The notes under the pieces were generated by a model. It was given only the letters and a program-made list of their open reading frames with translations. It did no database searches and was not told the origin of the DNA. Both the position numbers and the translations under genes were made by a program. A stretch of DNA of 64,000 bases from Protopterus annectens (lineage: Eukaryota; Chordata; Ceratodontiformes; Protopteridae), in NCBI RefSeq assembly GCF_019279795.1, contig NC_056738.1:404669245-404733244 (forward strand), read 5' to 3'. Of this stretch, positions 55,900 to 64,000 are shown in pieces. Numbering within the stretch: position 1 is the first letter of the stretch; each line of letters starts with the position of its first letter.

Positions 55900-58800
55900 T
55901 ATATGATTTTAAAATAACAAGACAAATAATACAGACCAAAAGGAATGAAGGTGGGGGAATTCTAACCTAAGAATACAAAAGAAATAGTCAATTTCCCTTT
56001 TATGCCGAAGGTCTCATGCAGCTGTGCTACGGTATTTCTTTCCTTTCTGCCTTTTTGGTAATTTGAGATTGGTGGTTTTAATCCCAAAGAATGAATGCTA
56101 TAAGAAAGAGGAACTTCATGCATGCAGACCCTGAGCCACTAGCCTCAGACCCATCCCCCAGCTCAGAATGCACGTGCAGCTAATTAATTGTGAATGGAAG
56201 ACCAAGTAGCAGTTTCATAAAGGCAAGCAACAAAAGCTGCTGTAAAGAAAACTGCCAAAACATCAGCAGTTCTATTAACATGATTTCTGATCTGTTCATA
56301 CATAGGTCTGTTTGCATAGTCACAGAGTGAAAGAATAGAACCTAAAAGATGCTCAGTTGTGGTCAGTTTAGTAACTGCTACATGAATATTTACTTTTTGG
56401 GAAAAAAGAAAAATAGCTTGTCAGACTATCTGAAGGAGTTCATCCTATGAATGTAAACCCACAAATGTTTATGTGAATTTCACAGTATGCAGGATCTTCT
56501 CACTTGAGCTCTTGAGTATCTAGGGGAGTAAGAGGGCAACTTTGTAGTTTTAAGTGAGAGCAATAGCCATCATAATGGTAGGTGTTAAGGATGAGATTGG
56601 AGCCTGTCTGTATGAAAAACTGTATAGGAGTTAGAAGTTAGAATTTGTAGCTCTGAAACTCTCTCAGATGAAGTAATAGCAGCCAGCAAGGCAATTCTGA
56701 AAGCTAAATATTTCAAAAGGTAAAAAAAAAAAAACAGGTGAAAATAACTTCAAAACAAGCATCAGATCCCCAAAGAGAAATCAACTTCTTTCTTGGAAGT
56801 CTAAGATAAGGAATTCATGAAGACCAGCCTTACTGTTACAAAGAGAGTAGCAGACAAGGAAGAGCAGCGTGATGGTGAACCTTCACTGTACAGCGAGTTA
56901 GTTTTGGTTGAAAAAGATGATGCACATAATCCAGAACTACAGACATTCTGTTTGTAACTGGAAAAAAGAAAAATACTTTAGCATGTCACCAAGATGAGAC
57001 TTTTGTATTTGGTAAAATAAGATTTCCTAGTGGTTGAATTCCTGGTGTTAGTCAAACGTTTGAATATATGAGAGGAGTGAAAGCTAATATGAGTTGAAAC
57101 ATTAGCATCAAGGCCTTGAAATGATGAAAGGACAGGGTTGGAGAACAACTTTCATTCTGATAAAATTAGATCTCCCTTGAGAGATAAATGAAGATGCTGA
57201 GAGGCAGATTACTAAATATGGACAAACCACTGTTGTCTTAAATGACCTTGACAGCTCTGTTCTGTTTAAACTTTCTTTCTCATTGCTTTTGAGAGAACTC
57301 TCTGAACTAGAGGAATAGGAGGGAAATCAATAAAAGTAACACAGGCACCAGTTTCACAGAAAAGTACCCTATGCCCTTATCAGAAAACAAGTAAGCTGAG
57401 TATTCTAAAGAAAGACAAGAAATCTATGAAGAGTCCAGCACTTCCTTCCATTCGAAGAAGGACTTGAAGAAGATTGGTACCATTTGGAATCCATTTAGAT
57501 CTTATGAATGAGAGTATCTGCCCGCCTGCTCTAATCAGATGAACTGCCATGAGGTAGACACTCATTGATAACTGAATGGTCCCAAACATTGTATAATTTC
57601 CCCTGACCAATCTTTTTAAAAAATTATGAATGTATACATCTGTATACTAATTGCTGATGATAGTTAAATATTTCATACTTTCCTTACCTGTTATCAAATG
57701 TTTCTTGTTTTTGTAAACTGTGTTTTGCACACTTTTTGTACAGCACAATGGAAGTGTAACTATCACTGTTATATTCCGTGATTCTGTGCATGTTACGTTC
57801 ATTGTTTTGTTTAGTATCACAAAATGGTAATTGTATGCTGAAATTTCTAACTGCCTAGCTGGCTGGAGTCATGGCTGAAAATTGTCTGAGGGCCAGACTA
57901 CCAGCCTGGGCAACAAAGTTAATATGTAAACAGGTAGGTAATGGTGCCACCTCTTGTATTTGTGTGCCATATCATTGTGGTATCATTAAAAATTATATGA
58001 CAGTACCCTGAAGAACATAGAATTTTGAGTTCCTTCATAGCCATTAACATAGTCAACACTTAGATTTATACGTAGTTGTTTGAGATGAGCACCATACTCT
58101 CTCTAAAAATATCTAAATATATTCCACTTTGGTAGAGTACATGGTCTTCCTTCATTTCTTGGAAAAGTACCTTCCACCAATCTAATTTTTTTTTTTTTGT
58201 GGAAAATCAGAAAAAAGGGGTTGTCCTTTCCTATGGAGGGTTTGCCTTATTTGTAGGATTTTTCAGGTAATGCTACAGCTTCATCAGCTGGGGTCTTGCA
58301 TGCCTTATGCTTATGATACCTGCACACATATGACCAAGAATAATAGAATAACCTTTCTATTAGGATAGCCTTGTCTGCTGTTGCACTGAACATTTACAGT
58401 TTTGCAATGCAGCCTAGAGAATGAAGAGTCATCAATGAGATTGTTTGTCAATTTTCCTAGAAAAAAAAAAATCTGTTGAGAAGGCAAGAAATCCAACTGC
58501 GTCTCAGTGATTGTGAGACCTAAGGTGTGTACAAAAATTGGAATGCACTTTTGAGTTGTTTCTTTGAATGGGCATAAATCAAGCTGCCATCCAAATACAT
58601 GTGTCTGTGAATACCATTTAAATGGAGTGATACATTACTCCTCAAGACCGAGGACTTGGTGGTGGTGGTGCTGGGGTCAGGAAATATACTAAGACTGCCA
58701 AGTCAAAAAGCAAATTAACAATGTAACTCAACAACTAAATGATAAAGGGATTTTGTGGCTTGAGAAAAGAATGAAACATGCCAGTAAGCATCCATAAGAT

Positions 58801-58960
58801 CCAAAGATACATACAGTGCCTCTGAGGAAGAGGAGGAATACAAGTTGTTGGTAACAGTTCTGAACTTTTGATCTTTTTTATTTGTTGAGATCTGAAGGAT
58901 CCAAACTAGGTTGCCAGCCTTTCCTCTTTGAAGGAGGAATGGTAACAACTTGATCCTTTG
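55900..58960 (-). mobile_element. Fossil DIRS-like element
   Basis: Minus-strand relics in DIRS order: KFRTVTNNL and YVSLDLMDAYWHVSFFSQ of RT (58870-58740), an end-of-RNase-H relic with an ILSF word (57540-57420), and recombinase AITSSERVSELQILT and VFHTDRL (56690-56590), then ETATWSSIHN (56205-56175), equivalent to the AATWSSVHTF end of the recombinase in copy 1. Stops in every frame. Ends not found. It lies in CFLAR intron 2, opposite to the gene. Confidence 0.75.
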
Positions 58961-59221
58961 AGAGACAGCAAGCGAGAACTATTTTGGTAAACTATTTTTT
59001 TAAATATCCTCCTTGGCTGTTTATATTAGAAAGCATAATACAAGGATACATGTCTTAAAATTATAGTATACAACAGACGTCAGCACTAAACCTTGTTTAA
59101 AGAAATCAGAAGTTGAGCCAAGTATAATATAGTCAAAGCACCAAAATTTCACAGAAACATACGAAAAACTGGATTGCCAGGATGAAAGAACGAAACTACT
59201 CGCAGAAATGGTGTATAAAAA

Positions 59222-59259
59222 TCTTTACTAGTGCTTCCTGGTACCTCTGCTCAAAAGCC
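59222..59259 (-). ncRNA. Degenerate hammerhead-like relic
   Basis: At the place equivalent to the motif in the other Penelope-like element: CTTT, TTGAGCAG, AGGTACC, GGAA, GCACTAG, TAAAG on the minus strand. Stem I (CTTT/AAAG) could form, but both core boxes are altered and stem II is unclear. Homologous relic at best. Confidence 0.3.
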
Positions 59260-59777
59260 TTTCAAAGGAATGATTTTTGCACCAAATGCAACAACTTTAA
59301 ATACACGTTAAGAGGCTAATTGTTACGTCATTATTCATTTACAAGTTGCATTGTGTCATTAATTAGACACTACAGATTAACCCTTTCTAAAGAAATATAC
59401 ATGCAACACTTGATGTGCAAAATACAAAAAATACAGTTAATAATTGTAACTGATAAATTTAAATACAACACCCAGAGATGTATAAAGTCTGTGCAAACAT
59501 ATGAGTTATAAACATCTCAATCATTCATATCTCTACAGTAAACTTTGTGACCTCATTGTCAATAAATAAAACACATTTTTAATAAAATATAAACAATGAT
59601 TGTATATTGGTAAAGCTGATAAATGTTCTTAACACATGCCCCCAAAATACTGGAATATCAAAAGCACACAATTCATTTTCAACTGACAAATGCATCACCC
59701 TGAAATACATGTTCATAACTTAATTTAGTACTAACTAACATGCATTATATTATGTTATATGTAGAAATTATTCTTTA

Positions 59778-60248
59778 TTAGTGAAAATTGATTTTGAACT
59801 CCTGATTCAAACCTTTGGGAAATAATGTACCAAAATTAATAATCAACTTTGTGTCTAATTTTAATAACCCAGTTAGAAAATCCTCCCCTTGTTTATTGAG
59901 AGGTTTGGCCAAAATGCTGAAAAACAAACTAACATCCGACCCAGCATGGGCTACCTGAAAATGATGTGCCACAGGATTTTCAACCCTGCCATGTGTGATA
60001 TCACCCAGACATTCCATAATATGATTTTCTGCCATTCTCTTAGTTTGCCCTATGTACCACCTTGTGTGTTTGCACTCACAGCCTATGATGTAAACAACCC
60101 CACAGGACTGGCAATTGAACAGAACCATGGCCTTAAACTTTTTGCCATTTATGTAAATTCCGTCTAAATTTCGGACACTGCTACATACCTTACAATGTCC
60201 ACATGGATAACAACCTGTTTGTACCCAGTTTCCACTAACTTTCTTCAT
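59778..60248 (-). CDS. Penelope-like GIY-YIG endonuclease domain (fragment)
   Basis: 156 codons. Cysteine ligands CxxCGHCxxC near residues 14-22, then the GIY-YIG core (VVYIIG and WYIGQTKR) near residues 51-70, and the histidine-rich GDITHGRVENPVAHHF segment common to the family. The usual arginine/histidine after the YIG strand appears altered (RMAENHIME). The RT half is missing, so this is a remnant with an open frame rather than a working gene. It lies antisense to CFLAR in intron 2. Confidence 0.8.
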   Translation of the reverse strand: MKKVSGNWVQTGCYPCGHCKVCSSVRNLDGIYINGKKFKAMVLFNCQSCGVVYIIGCECKHTRWYIGQTKRMAENHIMECLGDITHGRVENPVAHHFQVAHAGSDVSLFFSILAKPLNKQGEDFLTGLLKLDTKLIINFGTLFPKGLNQEFKINFH

Positions 60249-60820
60249 ATTTAATAATTCCTTTAAATTTGAAAATCTACTGTATGAGAATGTTTTTCGT
60301 ATGTTCCAAGTATAATATAGTCTTCCATGATGTTTTTTTATGAAACATTAAATGTTATACTATCACGCTATTGTACCATGCCAGAGCATGTGAAATTGGT
60401 GTTTTATGATCAGACACCCAAGTATCATTGGCTTTTGTATGTTGTAGCAGGAGTGGTAGATTTTCCCTTTATTGATACATACATTTAGTGTCCTTAATCA
60501 TTTTATGTATATGACATGATGCCAGTCTTTATCACAAGGTTTTGGTTGCATTCATTTTATACTATGTTAGTAATCTTAACTCCACTGATTCTCTTTTTTA
60601 TGCCTTTGATAGCTGATGATGATGATGATTTTGGAGGGCATTTTCCTTGTCTGACCTTGGTTTGCATTATTGTAATTCTTTAATCTGGCATACACTGTAA
60701 ATGGAGATTTGCTTGGTTGAGCAACACCTTGTTAAGAAGCCAAATAAATACCTAAAATATACAAAATATGGAAGGCTTGCCATTTGTCTCGTTCTTAATA
60801 TTTTTTTTCTTTTTTTGCAG

Positions 60821-60956
60821 AGTTTTTTAGGTACCGTACTGGAGCTGGAAAAACTGAACAAGGTATCTCCTGAACAATTAGATATAGTAGAGAAATGCCT
60901 ACAGAAACTTCGAAGAATGGATTTATATAAGAGAATTTTGAAATACAGACAGCGAA
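60821..60956 (+). CDS. CFLAR: CFLAR coding exon 3, rest of death effector domain 2
   Basis: A 136-base exon after a long T tract and TTTTTTGCAG (ends 60820), with donor GTAAGA at 60957. It starts in phase 0 (SFLGTVLELEKLNKVS), continues EQLDIVEKCLQKL and has the second RxDL motif (RMDL), ending KYRQR in phase 1. Together with the two upstream exons it yields about 177 residues of tandem DEDs, the expected length for c-FLIP before the caspase-like region. I find no following exon up to 64000, so the third intron exceeds 3 kb and the gene continues outside. The stop at 60968 is intronic and would matter only if the intron were retained. Confidence 0.92.
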
Positions 60957-62527
60957 GTAAGATCAATTGACTTTTCTAATAATTTTCCTCACAGTGGCCA
61001 TAAATAAAGTAATGTAGTACACCTGAAAAGACAGAAAAAAAGGTGCTTGTGGCATAGGTTAAGAACTATATTCTGCGGATGTGGTATTAATTCCTGGTGC
61101 TTTCATTTGTACTCTGTAAATGTGCGTTATGTTATGTGTTTTCAGTGTCATTTAACTAGACCACACTGAGGTATCATCTGTGCTTATTGGCCTTACTTAA
61201 TCATACCAAGTAAACAGGCACTGTATCTTTGTAAGAATTTTCAAGATTTACAGGTGTTGGTGATATGTAGGTATTTGCATTTAAAGCTGCCGTTTTCCAG
61301 AAGAGTGAGCTCCAGTTTGTTGTGCTTCATTTTGTAAGCCCTTTTTGGTCCTGCATTGACAGTGGTAAAATGTAGGCAATATTTTACTTTTTGCAACAGG
61401 GTGGTAACAAGCTCCAGCCTAGATCTTCGGTAATTGACTAGTACATACCAGCAAGTAATAAAAGCTCACTTTTTAACATACTCAGTAGTGAGAAAACTCA
61501 TTGTGAAAGTTGATATCCTCCAGTAATTACATGTGGTACATTATCACTCAGCAGCTTGATGTAGCAGTATTTTGATCTTGTGTTTTTATTTGTTGCATCT
61601 TATTTTATTCTGTTTGATATTTTATATTTCTGTCTTCATTTGCCATTGTTTAATAACATCTGTTGTATTTTGGACTATTTGATTTGATTTGTAGTTCGCA
61701 GTCTTCTCATTTGTGTCCAGTATTGTCTGGTATTGCAGATAACGATAGAGATGTGATTGGTTTTTAATAGCATCTAAAAGTGAAGTAACTCTGTTTAGGA
61801 GAGATGACTGTTGATGTGGACAGCCCTGGTGCTTGCTCCTACTCTTGGGTTATTGTTTGAATTTTGAGCAGCATGCCTTGAGTAAGGAAACTGCCAGAGT
61901 TAAGCAAATGCTGAATGCCTGGTTTTGCTTCGCATAAACAGAAAGGGCTCAGCCACGCAAGAGTCAAGGAAGCTATACCACTGCTATCTTAGCACAGTTG
62001 CCTATTTTTTTTAATATTCTGCTCATAGTCCTTTGAACTAAGTAGTGTTAGGTGTGATAAGTGAATTTCAGAATGAAATGGACTGCATGATTGGAGGTGG
62101 GTGGAGGTGGGTTCAACATCTGTCCTAGTAAGAGCAAGAAAATATATTTTGCGTGTGTGTGGTTAAGTTTTCACTGACATTTCAGTTTTCCCTTACTGCA
62201 GTAACATTATTTCACAGAGTAGTTTGCCTTTGTATTGGTGAGAGGGATATAAAAACTAATAAATTATATGGGTTTCATTACTTTCTTCTAGTACTCAGGC
62301 TAGACTTCAGTGCAAAAACCAAATTTATTGTTGCATTTATGAGACGAAACACCGGATAGATGGATGATTGGGATACTACTTGATTTCTTGAAAAAGTTGG
62401 GCTTGATTAGATGAAAAGGGAATTACGTTATAGTGCACAGTGTGTGTGCAAGAGAAGGCAAGTGACAGAGAGGGATTTATTTTAGTTTCTTGAAATACGG
62501 TAGATTTACAGGACAAATTTAGAGAGA
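60957..62527. other. CFLAR intron 3 sequence; nothing recognised
   Basis: Starts with donor GTAAGA. No supported ORF or repeat. Confidence 0.5.
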
Positions 62528-62900
62528 TAAGCTATTGTAGTCTCAGAAGCTCAACAGATAGCACACTCACCTTTGGTGCAGAAGGCTGTGGGTTCTTTTC
62601 CACAAGAGTAGCTGGATTAATTTTCCAAAACTGACACTGCAGTGCAGCATAACAGGGAAGTGTGCTCTTGAAAGATTGCCGTCCTTTAGATGACATGTTA
62701 AACTGAAGCCCCATCTGACTGAATTGGTGGTAGCTCATCTGGATGCAAAAGATCCCACAGCACTATGGAAAAGAATAGGGACGTTTCCCCAGTGCCCTGG
62801 TCAAATTATCCCTAGTCAGTATGGATACCACCCCCGGTCTCCTTTAAAAACAGGCATCTGGCCTAGTGGATCTTACCTGGTCAATGTATAAATAAAACAA
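62528..62900 (+). mobile_element. V-SINE-like element
   Basis: The tRNA-like head has an A-box-like stretch (GCTCAACAGATAGCACACTC) and a B-box-like GTGGGTTCTTTTCC near 62588. The central part (GATGACATGTTAAACTGA, AAAGATCCCACAGCACTATG and CCCCAGTGCCCTGGTCAAAT) resembles the conserved domain of vertebrate V-SINEs. The end is AT-rich (ATAAATAAAAC). Confidence 0.7.
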
Positions 62901-64000
62901 ATATGAATTTTTTAGGTTTTTCGAGGTGAAATGTGTTTAAAAGTATAACCTACAAATGACATTGCTGTAGAATGGGATGGCATTGCTTTCATATTACATC
63001 ATACTGTTAAATGAAAGTTTAGGCAGAAACTCCTGAGGCCTGCATCTGTTAAGCTGTATTATGAATTTGGTCAACAGTCAAGAGAAGTTCCTTTAGTAGA
63101 ACTGAATGAATAAATGGATAAACATTTGAGTGTTGGTTACGTCACCAGTTTACTGATAAGAAAGTTTAATGCCAGAACTGGCTGTCATTGAAGTCTTGGG
63201 TTGTACTTTATATGTTTGTTTAAATTTTGTGATTCTGGAAAAAAATTCTTAAGTTAGTATGCTACAGGTGTAGAAAGGTTCTTGAAACAACTATACCAAG
63301 AGTTCTGATGATTTGCAGATTACTAAAGTAAGAGCACATCTGCGTATTTTAAAGATATTTAATTTGTGTATGAGAAATGGGAGAAGTTGGGAGACTAAGG
63401 AGTAGTAAATTTTAGGATTTTCATAGTAGTGGTAAGATTCAGTGATAATATATTGTTTCACTCACATTTCAAGTTTCTTCAAGGTAAAGAAAATAATCGT
63501 AATGGATTAATTTTGCAACTTAATTTAAAACGTACGTGACAAATTATTACAATTGTTATGCAGTGAGCTTTGAGAGCATTGATGTAGGATAAAAATTAGA
63601 AATATCTTAAATATTGCTGTTCACTGAATATTGGAAATTTAAAAATAAAAGCTAGAAAATAGATTTCACTGGATAGTGTATATAGTAGAGACATTGAATT
63701 GAATTAAATTATGAAGAAAGGTCATGTTTAAAATGTGTGGTAACCAAGAAGAATATAACAAAGGATGATTTAACAGAGCAAGAAATAACCATCAATCTCT
63801 TTAGAGCTATCATAAGAGCAAGAAAATATTGTTTGTGTATGCTTGTGTGTAAAATGAAGATGCTTGTAATTGACAATGTTCTTGCAAAACTTTTACAAAT
63901 GTATGACACTTTTCTCTCCTAGTTTAAGGCCTTGAACACCACCACACAGCAAATATATATCTGTTGTCTGTACACCCTCAAGCCAGCTCTGATACTCACT
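62901..64000. other. CFLAR intron 3 sequence; no further exon found
   Basis: I looked for the exon following DED2 and for the caspase-like region and found neither. Confidence 0.5.

Larger units (their letters stand above)
59160..60310 (-). mobile_element. Second Penelope-like element, 5'-truncated
   Basis: Only the C-terminal coding part and 3' tail remain. The frame 60248-59778, extended upstream by SYSRFSNLKELLN to about 60300, encodes the zinc-binding stretch CYPCGHCKVCSS and the GIY-YIG domain (VVYIIGCECKHTRWYIGQTKR). It is a different lineage from the copy at 34083-36944. A hammerhead-like relic lies at 59222-59259. Confidence 0.85.

Noticed and set aside
57880..57940. Alu-like phrase (CCAGCCTGGGCAAC)
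   Set aside because: Only a dozen bases match and no other Alu or 7SL part is present; coincidence.
63737..63922. Possible next CFLAR exon
   Set aside because: The short frame does not resemble the linker after DED2 or the caspase-like region, and no convincing acceptor/donor pair surrounds it.

Overview
The window is eukaryotic nuclear DNA from a vertebrate with a repeat-rich, probably large genome. The only host gene I can support is the 5' coding part of CFLAR (c-FLIP, the caspase-8-like apoptosis regulator) on the + strand. Three exons join in frame across canonical GT/AG sites: 27407-27827 (leader plus DED1), 53934-54039 and 60821-60956 (DED2). The caspase-like part must lie beyond 64000. 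The introns are 26.1 kb and 6.8 kb and are packed with transposable elements. The mix (DIRS tyrosine-recombinase elements, Penelope-like elements, CR1, L2-like, RTE and L1/Tx1 LINEs, a V-SINE-like SINE and an RTE-tailed SINE) suggests a lungfish, amphibian or early-branching ray-finned fish. I cannot fix the species.

Layout. 1-5372: a DIRS-1-like element entering from the left edge, with a decayed RT but an open tyrosine-recombinase frame. 6301-6666: a six-copy minisatellite. 6887-13157: a nearly complete second DIRS element with both inverted terminal repeats, the internal complementary region, an intact RT-RNase H ORF and an intact recombinase domain; only its Gag-like frame is broken. 13.3-23.9 kb: several fragments of a CR1-like LINE family, one with an esterase-like ORF1 end, one interrupted by an L2-like tail and a SINE. 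24-27.4 kb: nothing recognised. 28-31 kb: SINE, LINE and L1/Tx1 fragments. 31146-37061: a full-length but decayed RTE LINE (minus strand), split by a Penelope-like element (34083-36944) that carries a GIY-YIG endonuclease, inverted terminal arms and hammerhead-ribozyme motifs. 37.7-38.9 kb: an L1 ORF1-like fragment. 39.6-43.3 kb: an L2/CR1-group LINE with a 2A-like peptide motif ahead of its endonuclease. 44.3-49.1 kb: a fossil DIRS element. 49.7-51.6 kb: a second RTE-like LINE. 52-52.7 kb: AT microsatellites around an unclassified hairpin-rich block. 55.2-60.3 kb, inside the second CFLAR intron: a SINE, a fossil DIRS on the minus strand and a second Penelope-like element. 62.5-62.9 kb: a V-SINE-like element.

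The host gene and the mobile elements do not form a pathway; the elements occupy its introns and upstream flank. The clearest structural biology is in the retroelements: the DIRS terminal and internal repeat logic, the hammerhead motifs at both ends of the Penelope-like element, and the nested insertion dated by two target-site duplications. All calls come from reading the sequence; no database search was run.
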